Source: JAHDCJ01 sp039028895
GTDB taxonomy: Bacteria; Bacteroidota; Bacteroidia; Chitinophagales; Saprospiraceae
Length of the DNA: 64,000 nucleotides
Assembly (NCBI GenBank): GCA_039028895.1
Contig: JBCCHF010000038.1
Span: forward strand, 6,248 to 70,247
Direction of reading: 5' to 3'
Shown here in pieces: positions 55,601 through 63,263 of the stretch. Position 1 is the first letter of the stretch, and every line of letters begins with the position of its first letter. The translations under genes were made by a program, and so were the position numbers. The notes under the pieces were generated by a model. That model was not told where the DNA came from and did not search any database. It saw only the letters and a list, made by a program, of their open reading frames with translations.

Positions 55601-56403
55601 AAGGCCAGGAATAATGCGACATGAGGCTCATGTCCAGGATACCCTTCCAGACTTGTTGTAAGATAGGTGTTAGCTGTTTCTATGGTTTTAGAGAAAGCAC
55701 CTAAAAGCTGTTCCGCGAGTTGCTCCAGGTATTCAGTGGCCCGATCAATCTTGTCTGAATCCGTTACGGCGTCTCCGAAAATAAAGGATGCATCGGCAAT
55801 TACAGATCCCTCGATCGCCCAGATATCATTGAAATCTTCTGCTCTGACACCCTGGGACAAGGATAAGGTAATGCTTCCGAAAGTAGCTGCGTTACCAGGA
55901 ATCGTTAACAACCCTTCTGCTTCTGCTGCTTCATAATATTTATTGAGCAGATGCCAGGCCGTTTGCAGATTGAACGATTGGATGACACCACCCATTTGCT
56001 CCTTCATATCTTCGAGCCTGTAAGCCTGGCGATATCCCTGGTCTACCCTGAGCGCCAATGTATAAAGGAAGTCGAATCGCAATTTGAAATTATCAGCATT
56101 ATGTGAAGCTGATAATAGTTCCTGGAAGATGCGATCATAAGCATCTATATTTTCAACAGCAATTAACGAAAGCAGGTAGGAAACATCGTTTTTCAGAAAT
56201 TCTTCCCAACTGCCGTCAGCTTTATTTTCTGCATTATAGAAAGTAAGGTGGTGGGCATATTTTTGGGCAAACACCAGGAAATCTGCAATTGACCGCTCGT
56301 CCACTTTAACATGGTCGGTGTCTAATGCTTGAACCAGTCTTTTATCCTGGCTGGTGCCTTCCCTTAACGGGAAATTCCTGATTTCATCCAATGATTTACT
56401 CAT
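52624..56403 (-). CDS. eCIS baseplate J-like protein (Afp11 type)
   Basis: 1259 residues. The N-terminal helical region includes RIFQELLSASHNADNFKLRFDFLYTLALRVDQGY. The centre has beta domains with Ig-like strands. The C-terminal RVSERLRHKNRAVTVWDYERLILENFSDVYKVKCINH and the FEEIQLTIQVCFHDGF ... LSPWA ... FGGTVYKSVILNYVEE pattern are typical of baseplate J/gp47-type wedge proteins. Afp11 and Afp12 pair to form wedges around the spike. It is longer than a canonical phage J protein, as expected in eCIS. It starts 44 bases after the gp25-like gene. Confidence 0.87.
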   Translation of the reverse strand: MSKSLDEIRNFPLREGTSQDKRLVQALDTDHVKVDERSIADFLVFAQKYAHHLTFYNAENKADGSWEEFLKNDVSYLLSLIAVENIDAYDRIFQELLSASHNADNFKLRFDFLYTLALRVDQGYRQAYRLEDMKEQMGGVIQSFNLQTAWHLLNKYYEAAEAEGLLTIPGNAATFGSITLSLSQGVRAEDFNDIWAIEGSVIADASFIFGDAVTDSDKIDRATEYLEQLAEQLLGAFSKTIETANTYLTTSLEGYPGHEPHVALFLAFLRLVRLHQDEMNDITSRHLDFYFKEVLAIKEKEEEPDNVHVLFELAKFVDNHKLDSGTKLKAGKDNEGNDVFYSLDEEIVVNKASVESKKSVFFNKTNPNRTIGIFAAQMADSDDGIEEPSTEPDGSWTIFHDNDNLIPDIGFAVGSPLLNLPEGERLVTLTLGLENADSLEAHESKFLDYMTIELSTEDEEWITLDNTAHSVEARIIDKNLSQSEQVKALEISFALSHDDSPVYAVHDSSVLAGLPIARIYFRVDRNLSFSSSEVDVLRAEFSQFLSLISNARVMFYELLVDVRGVKEINVETALGSIDPSNSFFPFGTVPSKGNVFYIGSSQLKDKPITELTAEIEWDGIPETGAYPPSLAFDDVSDSATKLTRLHALQSEIGKKEEFTQLKDALVTLHTSKNPSQSVFSAEDSLFNLWDLYGQDLEPVWQEQKAFVEAFISVVGLLNILTNYNALLDREKGILIMLFLSHIDPWPTGARVIKASGPSKVAMDPEKCLKIKYDGPGFGHASYAQKFALATVNPDDYDFPSEPYSPSIKGITLNYKATSKFDIASGEGGTVGDDRQAFYHIHPFGNAEIVTGNQNAEIPLVPEYPNEGELYIGVSDLNTPQNLSLLIQVAEGTANPLAESTKVVWSYLEENNWISFETADVTDKTNGFIQSGIVKFQVPKVKTEGNTILPEGQFWIRAAIAENTDAICNGIDIKAQVVEASYANNNNADDFLETPLSPDTISKLSPNQSQIKTTSQPYASFGGRSKEASDHYYIRVSERLRHKNRAVTVWDYERLILENFSDVYKVKCINHAKAVINAADQLVSDLIVRPGNVVIILLPDLKNKMSGTALKPFTSLSTLESVEAFVNECKSPFSEVQVINPKFEEIQLTIQVCFHDGFDEKFYAKQLNEDLKQYLSPWAYESDYPLEFGGTVYKSVILNYVEEREYVDFVTLFKLNHIGVHTDTDEAIATTPGSILVSAASHSVNESEVEKIEPLQSGKS

Positions 56404-56447
56404 TGTCGTTTTTTTCCGGGGTTGTGTATTGAAATGAATCTTAAATG

Positions 56448-56849
56448 TTATCCATTACCATTGAGGTAAAAAGGGAAAACAAAATTGTTTTTCGTATTCG
56501 TCGATTTAATGTGATAGTCAATGATGATCAACAATACGCCTTCGTTCTGATTATCGTCACTGACAGTAATATTCTCTACCTTAATCCTTGGTTCGTGATA
56601 AAAAATTGCTGTTTTCACGAGGTGTTGGACATAGGTTTTGAGGTGTATATTAATGGCATCAAACAACATGGTATCGAGGTTACAGCCGTAAGTAGGTTGC
56701 ATGACGCGCTCCTTCACTCTCGTGGATAAGAGAATATGAAGGCTTTGCCTGATATCTTCCTCAAATCCTACCATGGCAACTCTTTTTCCGCCTTTGGTAA
56801 ATTCAGGAGGAAAGTTCCAACCAATACCTAGAAAATCGTTATTCGCCAT
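56448..56849 (-). CDS. gp25-like baseplate protein (Afp9 type)
   Basis: 133 residues, the usual size of the GPW/gp25 family. Visible are FLGIGWNFPPEF, MVGFEEDIRQSLHILLSTRVKERVMQPTYGCNLDTMLFD (the RvM.P.yG core) and AIFYHEPRIKVENITV. gp25-type proteins join the sheath's first ring to the baseplate wedge. Here it lies after PAAR and before Afp11, so PAAR and gp25 are swapped compared with the Afp order (Afp9 before Afp10). A 92-base gap with a hairpin separates it from PAAR. Confidence 0.93.
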   Translation of the reverse strand: MANNDFLGIGWNFPPEFTKGGKRVAMVGFEEDIRQSLHILLSTRVKERVMQPTYGCNLDTMLFDAINIHLKTYVQHLVKTAIFYHEPRIKVENITVSDDNQNEGVLLIIIDYHIKSTNTKNNFVFPFYLNGNG

Positions 56850-56941
56850 TTTTATTCTTTTTCATTTACCGTTACCGGAATACGTCCGGTGCATTTTTTC
56901 AACTATCGCGTTACCAATAATTGACATCTTATCTTTTATAA

Positions 56942-57220
56942 CTAGCCAATCATCACTGTTGGCTCTCCCACTGCCACTGATGCTCCGCAAAGGCATGCAT
57001 CGCCAGCACGTAATGCTGGTTTTCCTCCAATCATTACAGTCATACTTCCAGTTGGAAACGGGGAGGAGGTAATATGCCCAGTGTTTGGAGGAATGGGGCA
57101 AACATGATTGTCTCCTACGACTGCTGCTGGTACTCCGCCAATTAATACGGTAGCTTCTCCCGGGCCAACGACTGTTCCGCCGTGGTTGGTAAGATCCGTT
57201 ACTCTTGCTGCTGGTGGCAT
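56942..57220 (-). CDS. PAAR-domain spike tip (Afp10 type)
   Basis: 92 residues. Opening MPPAARVTDLTNHGG and the later PxxGxITSSPFPTGSMTVMIGGKPALRAGDACLC are PAAR signatures; His13, His38 and two cysteines are likely metal ligands. PAAR proteins sharpen the VgrG-like spike and can carry cargo. There is no extension beyond the core domain, so this one has no fused toxin. It is 34 bases after the spike gene. Confidence 0.93.
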   Translation of the reverse strand: MPPAARVTDLTNHGGTVVGPGEATVLIGGVPAAVVGDNHVCPIPPNTGHITSSPFPTGSMTVMIGGKPALRAGDACLCGASVAVGEPTVMIG

Positions 57221-57254
57221 ATGGTTTTATTTTTTTGAATTCGGAAATTAAACA

Positions 57255-58997
57255 TCAATTAATTGCTACGAGTGCTCCCTTTATTACCGTTTGGCCACCA
57301 CTGCTCAATTCAGCACCGGTGGTACCTTCGCATACGAGTTGTGACTGTGCGGACACATTAACATTTGTACCTTCGATATTGACATCACCTGATGCTTTAA
57401 TATTAATATCCCCGGCGCTTTCGACATCCACGCCATCTGAAGACATTTTCACGGTATTGCCATTTTCATCTTCAACGAGAATTGAACCATCATCTTCTGA
57501 AAGCAGGATCTTATTGCCATTCGGCGTTGATACTTCAATGGAACTTTTATCATCATCAAACACAACTCTCAGGTCTCCCCTGGTGATGATCCCTTTCTCA
57601 TGGTTATCATCACTTGGTTCAATCGGCGATGGTTTTGCACTGCTATGAAGCTGGCCCAGAATTACGGGATTTCGGGGATCATCGTTGATAAATCCAACAA
57701 TAACCTCGTCGTCTATTTCAGGTAAAAAGATCACACCCCGGTTATCACCGGCATCCAGTTTTGCAATTCTTGCCCAAAGGCCATCTTCCTCGTTATTAAT
57801 CAAAGGAATTTTCACCTGTATGCGGTTTTCACCGTCAGGATCGCCTTCCAATGCAGTAACCACACCAACATGTAAACCACCAATTCCGGGAATTATGCCT
57901 GTTGCAGGTTGATCAACCACATCTTCTGTCTCCTCTGGGAACCAGTTTGGAGACATCCCGAACTGGACATCAGTAAACCATTTACCTTTTACGATATTAT
58001 GGGCCACTCCTGATACAAAAGCATCTCCTGAAAATCGGTCTCCAACTCCTGCAAGCGTAATTAGCACACCTGGTTTTAGAGCTGCAACGCCATTGACGCG
58101 CACCCTTCCCCTGATCCTGGCCAATCGACTTTTGAGAAAGCGGGCTGATGCCCATTCGGCCAATTCCTGGTCTTCCACTTTACCAGAATGGACCAACTCG
58201 TAAGTCTGGTCGTTCATACTACTTGCCAGTTCACTTCCATCCACATTGCCCAGGTTTGCCATTCGGGGTTCTTCGCCATCAGCTTCCAGGATTTCCTGGT
58301 TGGCGTAATCCCATGATTTCCCTTTTGTCCCTGAAACTTGTGTTCTGGCATCCATTTCAGCTTCAAAGTCGTAGATATTTTCTCCATAATTGGCAGAAAA
58401 CACAGACCCGCCAGACAATTCCGGCTTTTTGACGGTAATGTTGCCTTCACCTGCTATGACGATCATGCTGTTCAATTCAGCCCTGGTAACCATAAAGTCC
58501 CAGTCAGTTACATTGTACTTGACAATTTCCTTGTGGCTGACAGAAGATGCTTCAACATCTCCGCTCAAACCATGATCGCGAATGATAGTTTCAATAACAT
58601 CGCTATCAAGAGATTCATAGTAATAGGCTGATTTACGGACCTGGGTCATAAATACCGCCTTGTCTTTACATTCAATGGTCAATCTTGACTTTTTACGCCC
58701 GGTTTTGATCTTGTGCTTGATAATGATCCCTTCAAATACGGATTCGGTATTATCATCATAACCCAATTCTATTTCAACTTCTGCTCCTGGCTTGAAATTA
58801 TCGTCGTTACTTGCCGGGAAATCACGATTTGCTGGATCACCATCAATAAGTTCAATGATAGCAAAAGGTACCCTGTTGATCTCGTTGCGAATTTCAAGAC
58901 CTGAGATCCTGAAATCAGCATTGATCTCATTACCATCCACTTTTACCTTGAAAGTGACGCGATCTGAAACCGAAGATGTAGGAAGTAATGAAGCCAT
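57255..58997 (-). CDS. VgrG-like spike protein (Afp8 type)
   Basis: 580 residues. The N-terminal gp27-like region (RVTFKVKVDGNEINADFRISGLEI, GYDDNTESVFEGIIIKHKIK) runs to about 370. An OB-fold (gp5-like) domain follows at about 375-455: GVVTALEGDPDGENRIQVKIPL, WARIAKLDAGDNRGVIFLPEIDDEVIVGFINDDPRNPVILGQLHS. The C-terminal needle of short beta repeats (ESAGDINIKASGDVNIEGTNVNVSAQSQ) ends at the PAAR-binding tip. It forms the central spike of the baseplate. Its end is 34 bases before the PAAR start, and its start is 8 bases after the Afp7-like gene. Confidence 0.93.
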   Translation of the reverse strand: MASLLPTSSVSDRVTFKVKVDGNEINADFRISGLEIRNEINRVPFAIIELIDGDPANRDFPASNDDNFKPGAEVEIELGYDDNTESVFEGIIIKHKIKTGRKKSRLTIECKDKAVFMTQVRKSAYYYESLDSDVIETIIRDHGLSGDVEASSVSHKEIVKYNVTDWDFMVTRAELNSMIVIAGEGNITVKKPELSGGSVFSANYGENIYDFEAEMDARTQVSGTKGKSWDYANQEILEADGEEPRMANLGNVDGSELASSMNDQTYELVHSGKVEDQELAEWASARFLKSRLARIRGRVRVNGVAALKPGVLITLAGVGDRFSGDAFVSGVAHNIVKGKWFTDVQFGMSPNWFPEETEDVVDQPATGIIPGIGGLHVGVVTALEGDPDGENRIQVKIPLINNEEDGLWARIAKLDAGDNRGVIFLPEIDDEVIVGFINDDPRNPVILGQLHSSAKPSPIEPSDDNHEKGIITRGDLRVVFDDDKSSIEVSTPNGNKILLSEDDGSILVEDENGNTVKMSSDGVDVESAGDINIKASGDVNIEGTNVNVSAQSQLVCEGTTGAELSSGGQTVIKGALVAIN

Positions 58998-59005
58998 AAT
59001 AAATT

Positions 59006-59659
59006 TTATCCTGTTGGCGGGATACTTACCGGATTACCGGTAGTTGATGCCCTTGGACTATCCATATCGTTTGCTTTGGCAATGTCGATATGAAAATCAG
59101 GGCTACCCATAGATTCAGTTGCAATAGTAGTCAGGTTGACAGCTGCACCTGCGATACTGGTGATCAGGCCACCTGCGGTTACAGCATTTTCAACAGCCTT
59201 AAATGTATCAGACTTAAACTCCATGAAAGTGGCGGAAATGGTTGCCCTCAAAGGGGTGCCATCTGGCCTGAACAAAGTGTAGTTGATACTGTACGAGTCA
59301 ATCACACAATTGAGGATCATCGTTCCCCACATTAGTAATAGATAAGGTGTTCTATTGATAAGCGGGTTAAAATCAACTGCTGATTTAAAACCCATCACAT
59401 CAAGAAAAACCTCTCTCTTCGAACCAGCTGCTCCTGTACCGTCAATCAAAAAATCAAAAGTGAATTTCCTCGGAGCGATACCTTTATACACCGGGCTCCA
59501 CGATTCTTCGCCGATACTCTGTTCGTCATTGTATTGAATATCATTTTCAATCTTGTACGATTCAGGATTGAACATGCACATATACAAGTTGACCGGTATA
59601 GGAATCGGCAAATCTGCCGGTTCGGTAAAAGACAATATGGTCATTTTGAGTAAAGACAT
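59006..59659 (-). CDS. eCIS tube/baseplate adaptor (Afp7 type), LysM apparently degenerate
   Basis: 217 residues. FMFNPESYKIE-type opening (VNLYMCMFNPESYKIENDIQYN), ARKFTFDFLIDGTG-like strand (APRKFTFDFLIDGTG) and TPYLLLMWGTMILNCVIDSYSINYTLFRPDGTPLRATISATFMEF are the CIS-tube N-terminal family. Characterised homologues end in a LysM domain. Here the tail reads IAKANDMDSPRASTTGNPVSIPPTG, which looks like only the last helix and strand of a LysM, so the domain seems truncated or eroded. The protein bridges tube, spike and baseplate. Its ATG overlaps the previous gene's stop by one base. Confidence 0.85.
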   Translation of the reverse strand: MSLLKMTILSFTEPADLPIPIPVNLYMCMFNPESYKIENDIQYNDEQSIGEESWSPVYKGIAPRKFTFDFLIDGTGAAGSKREVFLDVMGFKSAVDFNPLINRTPYLLLMWGTMILNCVIDSYSINYTLFRPDGTPLRATISATFMEFKSDTFKAVENAVTAGGLITSIAGAAVNLTTIATESMGSPDFHIDIAKANDMDSPRASTTGNPVSIPPTG

Positions 59660-59817
59660 CAGCGATCTTTTTGACGTTCAAGTAAATCCATGACTTGGTC
59701 AACACATTCAGCTATGATGGCGTCTTTATCAACTTTTACTTTGGCAGAAGCCGCTTCTGCTGATTTTTTGTCGGAGACCGTGGTTTTTATCACCAGTTCC
59801 CTTATCTGGATTGGCAT
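59659..59817 (-). CDS. DUF5908 small protein (Afp6 type)
   Basis: 52 residues, too short for most gene-calling cut-offs. The opening MPIQIRELVIKTTVS is the family signature (MPIEIRELVIK), followed by a Lys/Ala-rich stretch and a C-terminal helix ending LLERQKDR. In Afp-type loci a protein of this family lies between the second tube protein and the Afp7 homologue, exactly as here. Its role is not well defined. The stop TGA shares its A with the ATG of the Afp7-like gene (TGATG), and 38 bases separate it from the Afp5-like gene. Confidence 0.88.
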   Translation of the reverse strand: MPIQIRELVIKTTVSDKKSAEAASAKVKVDKDAIIAECVDQVMDLLERQKDR

Positions 59818-59855
59818 AGGCAAAGATTTTTTACTGTCTGTTGGCGCAAGCCGAA

Positions 59856-60299
59856 TTATAGAACCCTGAAGCCGTGATGTGCCAGTTCGAGTGTTTCGAT
59901 GACGATGGCTGACGACCCGCCGGCCTCTGCATTAAAATTTGAGATTGACCATTTTTTCGGCCAGCAATTAAAGAATGCATAGGTCTGCAGGGGTTCATGA
60001 TTTTCATTTAGGAGCGTGACGAGTACTTCCGTCGTTTCGATATCGAGTTCTTCGATAGCTTTTCTGCACCAATTTGCTACATCGGAGCCGATTAACATTC
60101 CTCTTTTTAGAGTCAGAGTTGTATAATTGGCTCGTTCTGGTAGTTCATAGGTAAACCTATTCTCACCCCCTTCCTTAACGGAAGTAGTGGTAAGTTCAGC
60201 CGAAATGCCGGATACCTCCTGGAAGCGGCCATCGTTGCCGCCTCCGATATCAACAAACTCGACATGGAAGTGAAAGCCTACAGGTGGATAATAGGACAT
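59856..60299 (-). CDS. Tube protein, tube initiator (Afp5 type)
   Basis: 147 residues, gp19-like. YYPPVGFHFHVEFVDIGGG, FQEVSGISAELTTTSVKEGGENRF, TLTLKRGMLIGSD and ETLELAHHGFRVL show the tube fold. It is the second tube gene in the row and lies just before DUF5908, the Afp5 position, where the protein makes the first ring joining the baseplate. It resembles the upstream tube protein throughout. Confidence 0.88.
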   Translation of the reverse strand: MSYYPPVGFHFHVEFVDIGGGNDGRFQEVSGISAELTTTSVKEGGENRFTYELPERANYTTLTLKRGMLIGSDVANWCRKAIEELDIETTEVLVTLLNENHEPLQTYAFFNCWPKKWSISNFNAEAGGSSAIVIETLELAHHGFRVL

Positions 60300-60327
60300 A
60301 ACGCGTTTTTAAGGGTTATCTCAAAAA

Positions 60328-60759
60328 CTAGGCGTGTTCCATAGTTAATCCTTCGTGGGCCAATTCGAGAGTCTCGATGGCTGTTTCACTACCGTCGGCT
60401 TTGAGGTCAGTTGACTGAACCTTTAACGGCCAGGCATTTTTGACGCGCCAGACGACCACTGGTTCATGACTTTCATTGAGCAGTGAAATTGTAATATCTC
60501 TGCGATCAATTGTATTAAGCGAAACTGAGTTCCACCAGTCGTAGAATTCGTTATCGCCACGGAAGATGCCTCTTTTCAGGGTGATATTCCCAAACTTTTG
60601 CATCCCTGGCATTTTGATCTTATGATATTCCGGGCTTGACCCTTCACGATATTCAATCATTTCTGTTTCCACATCGAGGCCTGAGCATTCAGTAAAACCA
60701 ATGCGTGTACCACCCCATTCTACCTGGAAATGAAACTTTGGAATCGGATATTCTGCCAT
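60328..60759 (-). CDS. Major tube protein (Afp1 type)
   Basis: 143 residues. IPKFHFQVEWGGTRIGFTECSGLDVETEMIEYREG, TLKRGIFRGDNEFYDWWN and ETLELAHEGL match the gp19/Hcp-like tube family of eCIS. It forms the hollow inner tube through which cargo passes. It follows the sheath gene after 83 bases that contain two inverted repeats, which may set its expression relative to sheath. Confidence 0.93.
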   Translation of the reverse strand: MAEYPIPKFHFQVEWGGTRIGFTECSGLDVETEMIEYREGSSPEYHKIKMPGMQKFGNITLKRGIFRGDNEFYDWWNSVSLNTIDRRDITISLLNESHEPVVVWRVKNAWPLKVQSTDLKADGSETAIETLELAHEGLTMEHA

Positions 60760-60781
60760 GATATTAATTTTTAGATTTTAG

Positions 60782-60827
60782 AACCCTATAAATTTTTAGG
60801 GTTACTGGCCAATGATCGAGTCATTGG
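60782..60827 (-). promoter_or_regulatory. Two inverted repeats between sheath and tube genes
   Basis: CCAATGA (60809-60815) with TCATTGG (60821-60827), and AACCCTA (60782-60788) with TAGGGTT (60797-60803). Both are perfect 7-bp arms. Neither is followed by a T-run on the minus strand, so they are not ordinary terminators. They may act as mRNA-processing or stabilising hairpins. Confidence 0.5.
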
Positions 60828-60842
60828 GATAAGGTTAGTCAA

Positions 60843-62291
60843 TTAAGATTCTTGCATTTTGTGCATAAAGCGGAGAATGATAAACTCAGCAGGACGAACT
60901 GCAGCCATAGCGATCTCAACGACCAGCTTGCCTTCAAGAATATCCTGGGCTGTCATAGTTTCATTCAGACCTACGCTTACGCGGAATGCGTGCTCCGGTT
61001 TTGCTCCGGCGAGAGCCCCCTGGCGCCACAATGTGGTTAGGTAATTGGAGATCATTGCTTTGATCTTCACCCATGTATTGGCATCGTTAGGTTCGAAAAC
61101 AAATTGCTCTGTAGCTTTCTTCACGGATTCCTCAACCATATTGAAGAACCTGCGAACAGGCACATAGCGCCATTCATTGTCATTTCCTGCCAGAGTTCTG
61201 GCGCCCCATACGAGGATGCCTTTCCCAGTAAAGGAACGGATGGCATTGACAGATTTTCCACCACCATCGTTAGGCATATTAAGATCTTCCTGAGTTTCGT
61301 CAGTGATCAGTTCTAATGGCTTGACAACATTATTTAGGCTAACGTTTGCAGGGGCTTTCCAAACGCCACGGTTGCTATCCACATTAGCGTAAACACCACA
61401 AACAGCAGCTGATGGGGCAAGCGTAACGAATAACTTATTGATTACGTTTTTCAACTCTGCTTCGAAGGCAGTGGTAAAATTGGTGGCAAAAAAGGCAGCT
61501 TCTGCATGACCTGAATCTTTAGCATTTGCCAAAGTGGTCGTGTCAAATTTATTATCTCCACCGTCAGCATTTACAGCCTGGGAAAAGGTAACTGTTGCAT
61601 CAGCATACTGATAGTTGTAGGAAGTTTGCAAATGTGGCCAGTAAGCTGCACCATACTTGAGGTTATTGATACCGATCTTTTCCCGGAAGGTAGGAATCGG
61701 TGTACCCGCTCCTTTACGAATATCAATTACACAGAAACGATCGCCTAAGTCCGCACAATGCTGAAGGGCTGTTGTGTAAACGCCGTAGTATTGATCGTTA
61801 TTGGTAATGCCTTCCATATCTGGAAGAAGGTAGAGTGTAACTTCATCAATTTCTTTGATCTTGCCCAAGCCGTTATTGCCGCTTAGAGTAGAGTGCGAAA
61901 CAGATCCTCCTGAAGTCTTGCCAACAGACAAAATGTAGCATGGGCCACCACCATTTGCGAAATAATGGCGAACTGCGTAGTACATTTTAAAGGCTGATGG
62001 AGAAGCTATCGAAGCAGAAACTGGCATCATGGCCTGGTTGTCTGCTGTGTCAGGATTGCTCACAACAACGGTAATTGATTCATTTTCAGGTCCTCCGAAA
62101 TACGATTCGTATTCGAGGAGTGAAGTAATCCGATGTGGTACGCCGGCCAGATCATCTGTATCTTTGATCGTCTCTGACTTTTCAGTGTACCCGATAAATG
62201 CCGGAATGGCTGTTTGGACCTGTGCTACAGAAGGCGGAAAAGTGGAAATTTCCTCAACATAGACACCTGGTGTACGATAAGTTCCTGCCAT
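60843..62291 (-). CDS. Contractile sheath protein (Afp2 type)
   Basis: 482 residues. TPGVYVEEISTFPPSVAQVQTAIPAFIGYTE is the standard sheath opening, and the C-terminal FRVSVGLNETMTAQDILEGKLVVEIAMAAVRPAEFIILRF the standard closing. Sheath subunits contract to drive the tube. Canonical Afp has three sheath genes (Afp2-4), whereas only one exists here, giving a homopolymeric sheath. It is 18 bases downstream of the unknown 293-residue gene. Confidence 0.94.
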   Translation of the reverse strand: MAGTYRTPGVYVEEISTFPPSVAQVQTAIPAFIGYTEKSETIKDTDDLAGVPHRITSLLEYESYFGGPENESITVVVSNPDTADNQAMMPVSASIASPSAFKMYYAVRHYFANGGGPCYILSVGKTSGGSVSHSTLSGNNGLGKIKEIDEVTLYLLPDMEGITNNDQYYGVYTTALQHCADLGDRFCVIDIRKGAGTPIPTFREKIGINNLKYGAAYWPHLQTSYNYQYADATVTFSQAVNADGGDNKFDTTTLANAKDSGHAEAAFFATNFTTAFEAELKNVINKLFVTLAPSAAVCGVYANVDSNRGVWKAPANVSLNNVVKPLELITDETQEDLNMPNDGGGKSVNAIRSFTGKGILVWGARTLAGNDNEWRYVPVRRFFNMVEESVKKATEQFVFEPNDANTWVKIKAMISNYLTTLWRQGALAGAKPEHAFRVSVGLNETMTAQDILEGKLVVEIAMAAVRPAEFIILRFMHKMQES

Positions 62292-62309
62292 GGTCGGTTT
62301 TTTTGAAGT

Positions 62310-63191
62310 TTATAAAAAAGTTTCAGAATAAAATTTCGTGTTATCAACTGGATCAGGTTTAAAATGGCTGATTGTTGGATTTGGCAAATTGCCAAGGTTG
62401 AATACCGAGCCATCCAATACCTGAAAAGTTTCTTTTAAAGCGATCGCATTCGTTGTTGCGACCTGGTGAATGATCTGTTCAGCACCATCTACCGTTTTAT
62501 CTTCAACATCAAAGCCTGCAAAAGTCTGTGCTGCGGGAAATTTCATTTCTTCAGAGAAATAATACCGCCAATGCGTTGACCTGTTTCTAAACCTGATATA
62601 ATATTTCTGGGGCACCAGTATGGATTGCGGATTACCTTCTCCGTCGTTGGTGTTATCGATAAACCTGTTTCCGGAAGGTACATTAGTACTGTGTTCCAGA
62701 GTAATTAAGCCAAAAGGTGCTTTCAGATAATATTCAGAAGTATCAGCAAGGAATTCCTCATCTGCCTGCCCTACATAAGGTGAAGCACCCGGGTCAGACA
62801 ATAAGTTAAGACCTGCATTGCTATTGTTATGTGTATTGGTAAACCTGTAGCTCCTGTCAACCCCTGCTGACATAGGCAAATCCGAAAAATTCATAAAGTA
62901 CGGGTTGGCAAGATTGACGGCAAATTCCATTTTAATATTGCGATCAATCAGCATTGGGATCTCAGTCTCATTACCATTCATCCTGGCCAGAATAACAAGG
63001 CCTGTTGGCGTTCTTCTGAAAAGCAGTCTATAGTTTTTCAGAGTGGTCACCGTCATGGGAGATGGCACTATCACCAGATCATTCTGAACAGAATAACCAG
63101 CGGGTAGATCCAAAGGTGATCCGGCATCAGCTAAATAATAGTTGTGCAGGATGTTCACCTCAACCAGTATGGCGTACTTTACTGAGGGCAA
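62310..63191 (-). CDS. Unknown protein of the eCIS operon
   Basis: 293 residues from a TTG start; the first in-frame ATG is 45 codons in and would remove a conserved-looking beta region (YAILVEVNILHNYYL). A GTG at codon 11 is another option. The protein is beta-rich with YYIRFRNRSTHWRYYF as its most distinctive stretch. It has no signal peptide or membrane segment. I do not recognise the family. Its place between the DUF4255 cap gene and the sheath suggests a cap adaptor, a sheath-associated protein or a decoration. The gene is packed between its neighbours (72 and 18 bases), so it belongs to the operon. Confidence 0.65.
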   Translation of the reverse strand: MPSVKYAILVEVNILHNYYLADAGSPLDLPAGYSVQNDLVIVPSPMTVTTLKNYRLLFRRTPTGLVILARMNGNETEIPMLIDRNIKMEFAVNLANPYFMNFSDLPMSAGVDRSYRFTNTHNNSNAGLNLLSDPGASPYVGQADEEFLADTSEYYLKAPFGLITLEHSTNVPSGNRFIDNTNDGEGNPQSILVPQKYYIRFRNRSTHWRYYFSEEMKFPAAQTFAGFDVEDKTVDGAEQIIHQVATTNAIALKETFQVLDGSVFNLGNLPNPTISHFKPDPVDNTKFYSETFL

Positions 63192-63263
63192 AACAGGTTT
63201 TTTTGGGCGGCTAGCCAGAGGTTGACTCCCGTTTGGCTGCCGATGTTATTTTAATAGAATCTG

